A stretch of 64,000 nt of DNA from Streptomyces sp. CB01373. Lineage in GTDB: Bacteria > Actinomycetota > Actinomycetes > Streptomycetales > Streptomycetaceae. The position numbers and the translations under genes were made by a program. Of the stretch, positions 43,054 to 51,259 are shown piece after piece. Where the stretch lies: positions 27,702 through 91,701 of the forward strand of contig NZ_NNBK01000027.1 in assembly GCF_002803075.1 (NCBI RefSeq), written 5' to 3'. Below the pieces are notes generated by a model that was not told the origin of the DNA, made no database searches, and saw only the letters and a program-made list of their open reading frames with translations. Within the stretch, counting starts at the first letter, position 1, and each line of letters begins with the position of its first letter.

Positions 43054-43509
43054 ATGGACGCGGTGGACAGGCAGCTCATCCAGGCCCTGAGGGAGAACGG
43101 CCGGGCCTCGTACGCGGAGCTGGGGCGCCTCGTCGGCCTGTCGGGACCGAGCGTCACCGACCGCATCAACCGGCTGGAGGCGGCCGGTGTCATCACCGGC
43201 TACCGGGCCACCGTGGACGCCGCCTCGCTCGGTCTCGGCGTCACCGCCCTGATCGGCATCTCGCTCTCCGACGCCGCCGACCACGAGGACGTGGCGCAGC
43301 GGGTGAAGGACCTCTCCGAGATCGAGGACTGCTGGTTCATCGCCGGCGACGACTCGTTCATGCTCAAGGTGCGCGCCTCGGACGTCGACGGACTGGAGAG
43401 CATCATCCGGCGGCTGTCCGGAACCAAGGGCGTCTCCCGGACCCGTACCACCATCGTGCTGTCCACGAAGTGGGAGAACCGGGTGGGTGAGCTGCCCGAG
43501 GAGGTCTGA
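43054..43509 (+). CDS. Lrp/AsnC-family transcriptional regulator
   Basis: The 151-residue protein has an N-terminal helix-turn-helix (DRQLIQALRENGRASYAELG through SVTDRINRLE) and a C-terminal RAM/ACT-like ligand domain (GVTALIGISLS through IVLSTKW). These regulators usually bind amino acids and act as octamers. It sits inside the menaquinone cluster between the UbiX- and MqnE-type genes, making it a candidate local regulator (inference). Confidence 0.92.
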   Translation: MDAVDRQLIQALRENGRASYAELGRLVGLSGPSVTDRINRLEAAGVITGYRATVDAASLGLGVTALIGISLSDAADHEDVAQRVKDLSEIEDCWFIAGDDSFMLKVRASDVDGLESIIRRLSGTKGVSRTRTTIVLSTKWENRVGELPEEV

Positions 43510-43556
43510 TCCTCCGGGCGTACGGTGGTCGCAGTCTTCAGGAAAGAGGTAGGGGC

Positions 43557-44720
43557 ATGGACGTCGGGCTCAAGCGCGAGCTGGAGGAGAAGGTCAGGAC
43601 GGGCGTCCGCCTGACCCGCGAGGACGGCATCGCGCTGTACGAGTCGGACGACCTCGCGTGGCTCGGCGGCCTCGCCCACGAGGTGCGCACCCGCAAGAAC
43701 GGCGACGTGGTGCACTTCAACGTCAACCGGCACCTCAACATGACGAACGTGTGCACCGCGTCCTGCGCGTACTGCTCCTTCCAGCGCAAGCCGGGCGAGA
43801 AGGACGCGTACACGATGCGCATCGAGGAGGCCGTGAAGCTGGCCAAGGCGATGGAGTCGGAGAACCTGACCGAGCTGCACATCGTCAACGGCCTGCACCC
43901 GAACCTGCCGTGGCGCTACTACCCGCGTTCCCTGCGCGAGCTGAAGGCCGCGCTGCCGGACGTGTCGCTGAAGGCGTTCACCGCCACCGAGATCCACCAC
44001 TTCGAGACGATCTCCGGGCTGTCCGCCTCCGAGATCCTCGACGAGCTGGTCGACGCCGGTCTCGAGTCCCTCACCGGCGGCGGCGCGGAGATCTTCGACT
44101 GGGAGGTCCGGCAGCACATCGTCGACCACCGCACCCACTGGGAGGACTGGTCGCGCATTCACCGGCTGGCGCACGAGAAGGGCCTGAAGACCCCGTGCAC
44201 CATGCTCTACGGGCACATCGAGGAGCCCCGCCACCGCGTGGACCACGTGCTGCGGCTGCGTGAACTCCAGGACGAGACCGGCGGGTTCCAGGTCTTCATC
44301 CCGCTGCGCTACCAGCACGACTTCGTCGACATGCAGGACGGCAAGGTCCGCAACCGCCTCCAGGCCCGTACCACCATGGCGACGGGCGCGGAGGCGCTGA
44401 AGACCTTCGCCGTCTCGCGGCTGCTCTTCGACAACGTCCCGCACGTCAAGGTGTTCTGGGTGATGCACGGCGTGCAGACCGCCCAGCTCGCGCTCCAGCA
44501 CGGCGCGGACGACATGGACGGCTCCGTCGTCGAGTACAAGATCACGCATGACGCGGACAACTACGGCACCCCGAACAAGCTGACCCGCGATGACCTGCTG
44601 GACCTGATCCGCGACGCCGGCTTCCGCCCGGTGGAGCGCAACACGCGCTACGAGATCATCCGGGAGTACGACGGCCCGGACCCGGCGCGCCGCGAGTCGC
44701 CGCAGCCGATGCGGGTGTGA
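43557..44720 (+). CDS. mqnE: Aminofutalosine synthase MqnE
   Basis: MqnE is the radical SAM enzyme that builds aminofutalosine from the MqnA product and SAM. The 387-residue protein has the cluster motif CTASCAYC (Cys66, Cys70, Cys73), followed by FQRKPGEKDAYTM, and GLHPNLPWRYY, EIHHFE and GGGAEIFD typical of the SCO4494 family (TIGR03700). The ribosome site AAAGAGG is 10 nt upstream. With mqnA at 50368 the first two steps are both encoded in this window. Confidence 0.96.
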   Translation: MDVGLKRELEEKVRTGVRLTREDGIALYESDDLAWLGGLAHEVRTRKNGDVVHFNVNRHLNMTNVCTASCAYCSFQRKPGEKDAYTMRIEEAVKLAKAMESENLTELHIVNGLHPNLPWRYYPRSLRELKAALPDVSLKAFTATEIHHFETISGLSASEILDELVDAGLESLTGGGAEIFDWEVRQHIVDHRTHWEDWSRIHRLAHEKGLKTPCTMLYGHIEEPRHRVDHVLRLRELQDETGGFQVFIPLRYQHDFVDMQDGKVRNRLQARTTMATGAEALKTFAVSRLLFDNVPHVKVFWVMHGVQTAQLALQHGADDMDGSVVEYKITHDADNYGTPNKLTRDDLLDLIRDAGFRPVERNTRYEIIREYDGPDPARRESPQPMRV

Positions 44721-44833
44721 GCCCGCGCGCTCAGGGCCTGTCGGCACATTCCCCTCCGCGCTTCCGGCGACGACGGGAGGACGGGCCCTGGCGCACCCCG
44801 TGAGGCCGCGTGCCGGGCGGGTACCCGTCCGGC

Positions 44834-45484
44834 ATGGCCACCACGAAGGCGCCCGAGGACGCCTACACCGCCGCGCCCTTCGTCCCCGAGCGCGCGGACC
44901 TGGCCGACCTGCGCGAGGCGGCCGCGGGCTGCCGGGGCTGCCCGCTGCACCGGGACGCCACACAGACCGTGTTCGGCGCCGGGGACACCGGTGCCCGGGT
45001 CATGCTCGTCGGCGAGCAGCCGGGGGACCAGGAGGACCGGCAGGGCCGGCCGTTCGTCGGGCCCGCCGGGAAGCTCCTTGACCGGGCGCTGGCCGAGGCG
45101 GGCATCGACCCGCGCGAGACGTATGTCACCAACGCGGTCAAGCACTTCAAGTTCACCCGCTCCGGGCCCGGCAAGCGCCGTATCCACAAGACGCCGAGCC
45201 TGCGCGAGGCGGTGGCCTGCGGGCCCTGGCTGGCGGCCGAACTCAGGCTGGTGGAGCCCGAGCTGATCGTGGTCCTGGGCGCGACGGCCGGCAAGGCGCT
45301 GCTCGGCTCCTCGTTCCGGGTCACCGAGGTGCGCGGAACGGTGCTGGAGGAGGAGATCCACGGGCGACGGGAGCGGCTGGTGCCGACGGTGCACCCCTCG
45401 TCCGTGCTGCGCGCGGACGACCGGGAGGGCGCCTACCGGGGGCTGCTCTCCGATCTGAAAGTGGCTGCGCGCACTCTGGTGTAA
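44834..45484 (+). CDS. udgX: UdgX-family covalent uracil-DNA binding glycosylase
   Basis: The 216-residue protein is a family-4-like uracil-DNA glycosylase with the UdgX hallmark KRRIH (residues 114-118) in the loop HFKFTRSGPGKRRIHKTP. In UdgX the loop His attacks the deoxyribose after uracil excision, leaving the protein covalently bound to DNA. The active-site motif GEQPGDQEDRQGRPFVGPAG is present. Fe-S ligands are Cys33 and Cys36 (CRGC) and Cys130; a fourth Cys is not visible, and His104 occupies the position where family-4 enzymes have Cys (inference). Start ATG 44834; an in-frame GTG lies 8 codons upstream. Confidence 0.92.
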   Translation: MATTKAPEDAYTAAPFVPERADLADLREAAAGCRGCPLHRDATQTVFGAGDTGARVMLVGEQPGDQEDRQGRPFVGPAGKLLDRALAEAGIDPRETYVTNAVKHFKFTRSGPGKRRIHKTPSLREAVACGPWLAAELRLVEPELIVVLGATAGKALLGSSFRVTEVRGTVLEEEIHGRRERLVPTVHPSSVLRADDREGAYRGLLSDLKVAARTLV

Positions 45485-45500
45485 TAGATACGATCGCCAA

Positions 45501-46025
45501 ATGCCCCTTACTTTCACCCTTGATCCCGCCGTCGACCCCGCCCTGCGCGACGGCATCCTCGACCTGTGGACCGATGTCACGAACGCGGGCGGAGCGGTCG
45601 GGTTCCTGCCGCCCGCGACGCGGGAGGAGATACGTCCGGAACTGGTCAGGCAGCTGCTCGCGCTGACCGAGCGCCGCGCACGGCTGCTGGTCGGCCGCGA
45701 CGAGGAGGGCCGGGTCGCCGCCACCGCCTTCCTGACCTTCAACACCCACCGGCTGATGACGCACTGGCTCTGGCTCTACACGGTGATGGTGCACCCGCGC
45801 CACCAGGGCCGGGGCCACGGACGGGACCTGCTGGCGGCCGCCGCGGACGCGGCCCGCGGCTTCCCCGGCATCGAGGCGATCCGGCTCACCTGCCGCGGCG
45901 GGCTCGGCCTGGAGCGGTTCTACGCCTCCTGCGGCTACAAGGAGGTCGGACGGGTGCCGGGCGCCATCCGGGTGGAGCCGGGTGACGACCGGGACGACGT
46001 GATCATGCTGCTGCCGCTGACCTGA
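45501..46025 (+). CDS. GNAT-family N-acetyltransferase
   Basis: The 174-residue protein has the acetyl-CoA binding motif VMVHPRHQGRGHGRDLL (Q/RxxGxG/A) and the late strand FYASCGYKEVGRVPGA of GNAT enzymes. It follows udgX by 16 bp and may be co-transcribed. The substrate cannot be inferred. Confidence 0.9.
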   Translation: MPLTFTLDPAVDPALRDGILDLWTDVTNAGGAVGFLPPATREEIRPELVRQLLALTERRARLLVGRDEEGRVAATAFLTFNTHRLMTHWLWLYTVMVHPRHQGRGHGRDLLAAAADAARGFPGIEAIRLTCRGGLGLERFYASCGYKEVGRVPGAIRVEPGDDRDDVIMLLPLT

Positions 46026-46127
46026 GGCTTTACCGGTCCTTCGCACCCCCATGAGTGATCGGGCATCCGGCGTGCTTCACTGGACGGTGCCCCTTTGGGA
46101 ACCTTCGGAACGGAAGAGTGGATTGAG

Positions 46128-46439
46128 ATGCTCCGCTACACGCTGATGCGCCTCGGAATCTTCGTGGGCTGCCTCGTGGTCGTCTGGGGCCTCGTCCACT
46201 CCGGGCTCGCCCCGCGCGGCCTCGGCGGCTCCAACGGCCTGTGGATCGCCACGCTCGCCCTGGTGATCTCCGCCCCGGTCAGCTTCGTCGCCCTGCGCAA
46301 GGAGCGGGACCGGGCGTCGGTGCAGGTGGCCCAGCGGGTGGACCGCATGAAGGCGAACTTCGAGGCCAACGCGGGCCAGGAGGACCTCGCCGACGACCGG
46401 GCGCGGTCCCAGGCGCAGCCGCGGGAGCAGGCGTCCTGA
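46128..46439 (+). CDS. DUF4229 membrane protein
   Basis: The 103-residue protein starts MLRYTLMRLGIFVGCLVVVW, with a second TM at about 36-55 (LWIATLALVISAPVSFVAL) and a charged tail (KERDRASVQVAQRVDRMKAN). This matches DUF4229 as I recall it. The function is unknown. Its stop lies inside the first copy of a direct repeat. Confidence 0.8.
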   Translation: MLRYTLMRLGIFVGCLVVVWGLVHSGLAPRGLGGSNGLWIATLALVISAPVSFVALRKERDRASVQVAQRVDRMKANFEANAGQEDLADDRARSQAQPREQAS

Positions 46440-46486
46440 CGTCTGATGCGGGGAGCAGGCTCAGGGCGGCGTCCTGACGTCTGATG
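46431..46486. repeat. 18-bp direct repeats around the DUF4229 stop
   Basis: GCGTCCTGACGTCTGATG occurs at 46431-46448 and 46469-46486 (38-bp period). A diverged third copy (GTCCTGACGGCCTGATC) lies near 46535. The first copy includes the TGA stop of the upstream gene. Confidence 0.6.
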
Positions 46487-46607
46487 TGGTCGGGGCAGGT
46501 GCCCTGGTGGCCTGATCAGGGCCGGGTGGATGTCCTGACGGCCTGATCCGGCCGGTACGGCGTCCTCGCGGCCGTCGGGCCGGTGCCCGAACCGTGGGCT
46601 TGCCGCC

Positions 46608-47275
46608 ATGGGTGCCGTGAGGACCGGGCGGATGCCGAGAGCGGTGCGGGAGCAGCAGATGCTCGACGCCGCCGTCCAGATCTTCGGGCGACGCGGCCAC
46701 ACGGCCGCGTCGATGGACGAGATGGCCGAACTGGCTGGCGTCTCCAAGCCGTTGGTCCATCTGTACCTGAACTCCAAGGAAGACCTCTTCACCGCCTGCA
46801 TCCGCCGTGAGGCCGTCGTGCTGACCGGGGCGGTTCGCGACGGAGTCCGCCCGGGACTGTCCGCCGACCGTCAACTCTGGGAAGGGCTGCGGGCGTTCTT
46901 CACACACACCGTCCGGCACCCGGAGGGCTGGGCGGTGCTGCACTTACAGGCCCGTACGCACGCGAGTCGTTCGCGGCCGAGATCGCCGCGATGCGCGCGG
47001 AAATCGTGGCGTTCGTCGCCGAGTTGATCCTCGTCGCCGCCCGTGAGGCCCACCACGACCCCGCCCTGCCCGAGCGGGATGTCGCCGGGCTCGCCGAGGC
47101 CCTGGTCGCCGCCGCCGAGTCCCTCGCCGCCTGGGCCAACGCCACCCCGGGCGTCACGTCCCGCCAGGCGGCGGCGACCCTGATGAACTTCGCGTGGGCG
47201 GGCCTGGGCGACCTCATGGAGAACCGCCCCTGGAGCCCGCCGGTGGAGCCGGCCCGAGGACAGGGCCGGGGGTAG
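46608..47275 (+). pseudogene. TetR-family regulator interrupted by a -1 frameshift, with a TTA codon
   Basis: The N-terminal frame (46608-47027) encodes a TetR helix-turn-helix (MLDAAVQIFGRRGHTAASMD through SKPLVHLYLNSKEDLF) and the first ligand-domain helices. At about 46961-46964 one G appears to be missing (CACGCGAG where CACGGCGAG would keep the frame), and the family-like sequence (ESFAAEIAAM, then MRAEIVAFVAELILVAAREA) continues in the other frame to 47275. A TTA Leu codon occurs at 46944-46946, just before the shift. Read as one protein it would be about 222 residues (or 214 from ATG 46632), a normal TetR size. It could be a recent pseudogene or a sequencing error. Confidence 0.8.
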
Positions 47276-47460
47276 GGCCGGGGTGCCACGAGTCCCACGT
47301 CGTGGGCTCGTCCTGTTCGACCCGGTGCGCTGAGAGACCGGTGAGGGCACAGCCCTGTTCCCGGACCGTCTCCGGACCCTTCCCGAAACCGCACGAACTC
47401 CCCATCCCGGCCCCGTACGATCACGTATGCAACCGGCGGTAACACCCCGAGAGCGCGCAC

Positions 47461-47479
47461 CACCGGTGAACGACCGGTG
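47461..47479. promoter_or_regulatory. Operator-like inverted repeat before the acyl-CoA synthetase gene
   Basis: CACCGGT-GAACG-ACCGGTG has perfect 7-bp arms. It lies 59 nt upstream of ATG 47538 and downstream of the frameshifted TetR gene; a half-site ACCGGTGA occurs at about 47337-47344. TetR-type repressors bind such sites. Confidence 0.5.
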
Positions 47480-47537
47480 AGCGCAGCGCGTACCACCGCA
47501 GCAGAGCAGCGTGAAGCTGCAGGCACCAGGAGCCGCC

Positions 47538-49502
47538 ATGCCCCTCTCGTACTCGTCGCCCTCGTCCCCGTCGTCCCACGGCGGTCCGGCCCCGTCACCT
47601 TTGGCGGGGTTCGACTACGACCCCGACGCGGGCCCGGCGTTCGTGGCGCCGCAGACCCGGCGGCTGGACGGCGAGGTGCGCGAGGCGTACGCACCCCCGC
47701 TGGTCCCGCCGGTGACGCACGGCTCGCTGGCCGACCTGCCGTTCGAGAACGCGAGCGCGGACCCCGGGCGACGGGTCATCAGCCGCCCGGACGCCGACGG
47801 CGGCTGGACGCATCTGACGGCCGCGCAGTTCGCCGAACAGGTAAGCGCGGTGGCCAAGGGCCTGATCGCGGAGGGCCTGGCACCGGGCGACCGGATCGCG
47901 GTCATGGCGCGCACACGGTACGAGTGGACCCTCCTGGACTTCGCCGCGTGGGCCGCCGGCCTGGTCACGGTCCCCGTCTACCCCACGTCCTCCCTCTTCC
48001 AGGTCCGCTCGATCCTCCAGGACTCCGGCGCGGTCGCCCTGGTGACGGAGAAGGCCCGGCAGGCGGCGGCCCTCGGCCCGGAACGTGAGCGCCTGCTGGA
48101 CCTGCGGCATGTGTGGGTCATGGAGCAGGGCCACCTCGACCGCCTGGCGGAGTGCGGAGCGGGCGTACCGGACCACGAGGTCACCGTGCGCCGGGGCGTC
48201 CTCGGGCCCGACACGCTGGCCACCCTGGTCTACACCTCGGGCACGACCGGCCGCCCCAAGGGCTGCGCGCTGAGCCACGGCAACTTCCTGGCGGAGGTCG
48301 ACAACGCCATCGAGGTCCTCTACCCGGCCTTCAAGGCGAAGACGTCGGAGGAGGCCTCGACACTCCTCTTCCTGCCCCTCTCCCACGTCTTCGGCCGGAT
48401 GGTCGCGGTGGCCTGCGTCCGCGCGGGCGTCAGGCTCGGCCACGCGCCGAGCCTGAAGTCGGAGCATCTGCTGGCGGACCTGGCGAGCTTCCGGCCGACG
48501 TTCCTGCTGGCCATCCCGTACATGCTGGAGAAGGTCTACAACAACGCGCGCGCCACCGCCGAGCGCGGCGGCCGGGCCTCGTCCTTCGACCGCGCGGCCG
48601 ACGTGGCCTGCCGGTACGGCGAGGCGGCCGAGGCCCGCCGGCACGGCACGGGCCCCGGACCCGGCCGCGCCCTGAAGACGGCCCGCGCCTTCTACGACGC
48701 CCTCCTCTACCGCCGTATCCGGGCCGCGCTCGGCGGCCGTCTGCGCTACCTCATCTGCGGCGGCTCCCCGCTGGGCCGCCGTCTGGCCGCGTTCTACGAG
48801 GGCGCCGGCGTCGAGGTCTACGAGGGCTACGGCCTGACCGAGTCGACGGGCGCGGCCACCGTGACGCCCCCGCAGAAACCCCGCCTGGGCACGGTCGGCT
48901 GGCCGCTGCCGGGCACACGGATACGCATCGCGGCGGACGGCGAGGTGCTGCTGGCAGGCGGCCAGGTCTTCCGCGGCTACTGGAACCCGCACGCGGGCGG
49001 GGTGGTACCGGCGACGCACGACGGCTGGTTCCCCACGGGCGACATCGGACGCCTGGACGACGACGGCTACCTGACGATCACGGGCCGCAAGAAGGAAATC
49101 CTGATCACCGCGGGCGGCAAGAACGTCGCCCCGGCCCCGCTGGAGAACTGGCTCCGCGCCCATCCGCTGATCTCCCAGTGCATGGTGCTGGGCGATCGCC
49201 GCCCCTACATCTCCGCCCTGATCACCCTGGACCCCGAAGGCATCGCCCACTGGCGGCAGATGAACGGCCAGCCGCCCGTCCCCGCCGAACTCCTTGTCGA
49301 CGACCCGGGCTTGGCGGCGGTCCTGCAGCGTGCCGTGGACGAGGCGAACAAGCTCGTCTCCCGTCCCGAGTCCATTCGCCGCTTCACCGTGCTCCCCGTG
49401 GACTTCACGGAACGGGAGGGCCACCTGACCCCGTCGATGAAGCTTCGCCGGGAGGTGATCCTGCGCGACTTCGCGCGGGAGGTGGAAGGGCTGTACGCCT
49501 AG
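47538..49502 (+). CDS. AMP-dependent acyl-CoA synthetase (long-chain fatty acid type)
   Basis: This 654-residue adenylate-forming enzyme activates a carboxylic acid, most likely a long-chain fatty acid, to its CoA thioester. The P-loop-like AMP signature is LVYTSGTTGRPKGCALSHGN, the second motif GYGLTESTGAATVTP, and the hinge WFPTGDIGRLDDDGYLTITG followed by RKKEILITAGGKNVAP. ATG 47538 has AGGAG 6 nt upstream. A TetR gene and inverted repeat precede it, consistent with fatty-acid-responsive control (inference). Confidence 0.9.
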   Translation: MPLSYSSPSSPSSHGGPAPSPLAGFDYDPDAGPAFVAPQTRRLDGEVREAYAPPLVPPVTHGSLADLPFENASADPGRRVISRPDADGGWTHLTAAQFAEQVSAVAKGLIAEGLAPGDRIAVMARTRYEWTLLDFAAWAAGLVTVPVYPTSSLFQVRSILQDSGAVALVTEKARQAAALGPERERLLDLRHVWVMEQGHLDRLAECGAGVPDHEVTVRRGVLGPDTLATLVYTSGTTGRPKGCALSHGNFLAEVDNAIEVLYPAFKAKTSEEASTLLFLPLSHVFGRMVAVACVRAGVRLGHAPSLKSEHLLADLASFRPTFLLAIPYMLEKVYNNARATAERGGRASSFDRAADVACRYGEAAEARRHGTGPGPGRALKTARAFYDALLYRRIRAALGGRLRYLICGGSPLGRRLAAFYEGAGVEVYEGYGLTESTGAATVTPPQKPRLGTVGWPLPGTRIRIAADGEVLLAGGQVFRGYWNPHAGGVVPATHDGWFPTGDIGRLDDDGYLTITGRKKEILITAGGKNVAPAPLENWLRAHPLISQCMVLGDRRPYISALITLDPEGIAHWRQMNGQPPVPAELLVDDPGLAAVLQRAVDEANKLVSRPESIRRFTVLPVDFTEREGHLTPSMKLRREVILRDFAREVEGLYA

Positions 49503-49627
49503 GGTCCGCTGTATTCACGGGAGCGTTCGGAGGGCGTTTCGAGGGCGTTCCGAGGGTCCGGGGAAAGAGTTCGCCGGGAATTCACCGGGCGTTATGTCCG
49601 GGGTTCGGCCGCCCCGGCCGGAAAGGC

Positions 49628-49660
49628 AGGAGCCCCGTCGCCTGACGGCGCGGGGCTCCT
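49628..49660. terminator. Bidirectional terminator between acyl-CoA synthetase and cold-shock gene 2
   Basis: AGGAGCCCCG and CGGGGCTCCT form perfect outer arms, and inner TCGCC/GGCG pairing is separated by a short loop. It serves the convergent genes on both sides. Confidence 0.85.
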
Positions 49661-49698
49661 TGGGTACTGCACTCAGAACGGATACTGCGCGCGAACGC

Positions 49699-49902
49699 TC
49701 AGACCGGGGTGACGTTCTCCGCCTGCGGGCCCTTCGGACCCTGAGTGACGTCGAAGCTCACCTGCTGGTTCTCTTCGAGGGAGCGGAAACCGGTCGCGTT
49801 GATTGCGGAGTAGTGGACGAAAACGTCGGGGCCGCCGCCTTCCTGGGCGATGAAACCAAAGCCCTTTTCGGCGTTGAACCACTTCACGGTTCCGGTAGCC
49901 AT
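49699..49902 (-). CDS. Cold-shock protein (CspA family), second copy
   Basis: The 67-residue protein has intact RNP1 (KGFGFIAQ) and RNP2 (VFVHYS). It is closely related to the protein from 21271-21474, with substitutions mostly in the second half. The AAGGAGGG ribosome site is close to the ATG. The leader is about 120 nt with its own hairpin, as in cold-regulated csp mRNAs. Confidence 0.96.
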   Translation of the reverse strand: MATGTVKWFNAEKGFGFIAQEGGGPDVFVHYSAINATGFRSLEENQQVSFDVTQGPKGPQAENVTPV

Positions 49903-49995
49903 AAGCCCTCCTTGGGCTCAAAGGGTCGCCCTGCTCCAGAACCTGCAAGTGTGATAACGAAATCGCCGCACAACTGCATACGTCTGAAAACGACC

Positions 49996-50027
49996 AGAGC
50001 CCGCGGTCACATGCTCCGCAGGCTCTG
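49996..50027 (-). promoter_or_regulatory. 5' UTR hairpin of cold-shock gene 2
   Basis: AGAGCC and GGCTCT pair with an interior CGG/CCG pairing and a small bulge. The hairpin sits near the start of the predicted csp mRNA. Confidence 0.4.
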
Positions 50028-50052
50028 TACTGCAAGGGAAACCAAACTGCAA
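50024..50052 (-). promoter_or_regulatory. Candidate promoter of cold-shock gene 2
   Basis: On the minus strand TTGCAG (50052-50047) and TACAGA (50029-50024) are 17 nt apart. The TTGCAGTTtGGTTtCCC context matches that of cold-shock gene 1. Confidence 0.45.
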
Positions 50053-50367
50053 CTTGCTGGCGAGCCTAGCATGTGGGCCGCCGAATGCAATAGAGGTCAA
50101 GATCACTTCACCCGGATGTTTGAAGGTTCTGGTGAGAGGTTGACGCACCGAGATCGACTGGCCCTCACAGAAGGCCGGCGGGGACTGCGCCAATCGGGGT
50201 CGTCGGGTCGTCGGGGTCGTGGGTGGGGGTCCGGGGCGGGCCGGGTCACGGGGTGGCGGCGCGGGTGTCCGGGGCGGGCCGGCCAAGGAGTGCGGCCAAG
50301 GAGTGGTCATGACGGAGGCGGCGGGGGCGGCGGGGGGAGTGTGCCGCGCAGGGTCTAGCCTCCCGAT

Positions 50368-51216
50368 GTGGACATTTCTCGCACCCGGCCGCGCGTCGGC
50401 CACATCCAGTTCCTCAACTGCCTGCCCCTTTACTGGGGGCTCGCGAGAACCGGCACGCTCCTCGACTTCGAGCTGACGAAGGACACCCCGGAAAAGCTCA
50501 GCGAACGGCTCGTGCGGGGAGAACTCGACATCGGCCCGGTCACCCTCGTCGAGTTCCTCAAGAACGCGGACGATCTGGTCGCCTTCCCCGACATCGCCGT
50601 GGGCTGCGACGGCCCGGTGATGTCGTGCGTGATCGTCTCGCAGGTCCCGCTGGACCGGCTCGACGGCGCCCGGGTCGCCCTCGGGTCGACCTCCCGCACC
50701 TCCGTACGCCTCGCCCAGCTGCTGCTGGCCGAGCGGTACGGGGTCACCCCCGACTACTACACCTGCCCGCCCGACCTGAGCCTGATGATGCAGGAGGCGG
50801 AGGCGGCGGTGCTCATCGGCGACGCCGCCCTGCGCGCGAACCTCCACGACGGCCCGCGCTACGGACTCGACGTGCACGACCTCGGCCAGCTGTGGAAGGA
50901 GTGGACGGGACTGCCGTTCGTCTTCGCGGTCTGGGCGGCCCGGCGCGACTACCTCCGGCGCGAGCCGGACATCACCGGCAAGGTGCACGAGGCCTTCCTG
51001 GCCTCCCGCAACCTCTCCCTCGAGGAGGTCGGCAAGGTCGCCGAACAGGCGGCCCGCTGGGAGGCGTTCGACCAGGAGATTCTGGAGCAGTACTTCACCA
51101 CCCTCGACTTCAGCTTCGGCGCCCCGCAACTGGCCGCCGTCGCCGAGTTCGCGCGGCGCGTCGGTCCGACGACCGGCTTCCCGGCGGACGTCAAGGTGGA
51201 GCTGCTGCGGCCGTAG
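50368..51216 (+). CDS. mqnA: Chorismate dehydratase MqnA
   Basis: MqnA converts chorismate to 3-enolpyruvyl-benzoate, the first step of the futalosine menaquinone pathway. The 282-residue protein has the periplasmic-binding-like fold with RVGHIQFLNCLPLYWGL at the N-terminus, GELDIGPVTLVEFL, STSRTSVRLAQLLL and the C-terminal DFSFGAPQLAAVAEFARRVG. GTG 50368 is the first codon of the conserved region. It is separated from mqnE by other genes but is functionally part of the same pathway. Confidence 0.95.
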   Translation: MDISRTRPRVGHIQFLNCLPLYWGLARTGTLLDFELTKDTPEKLSERLVRGELDIGPVTLVEFLKNADDLVAFPDIAVGCDGPVMSCVIVSQVPLDRLDGARVALGSTSRTSVRLAQLLLAERYGVTPDYYTCPPDLSLMMQEAEAAVLIGDAALRANLHDGPRYGLDVHDLGQLWKEWTGLPFVFAVWAARRDYLRREPDITGKVHEAFLASRNLSLEEVGKVAEQAARWEAFDQEILEQYFTTLDFSFGAPQLAAVAEFARRVGPTTGFPADVKVELLRP

Positions 51217-51259
51217 CGCACTACCCTGCTGTGAGGCGTACGGGGGAGGGGGAAGCGCC

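Larger units (their letters stand above)
49903..50367. other. 465-bp gap: cold-shock leader and mqnA upstream region
   Basis: The left part (49903-50052) is the csp leader and promoter. The middle holds no gene. From 50200 the plus strand is low-complexity, G-rich DNA with short direct repeats, including TCCGGGGCGGGCCGG twice (50230-50244 and 50268-50282) and GGCCAAGGAGTG twice in tandem (50281-50305), right up to the mqnA start region. Confidence 0.6.
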
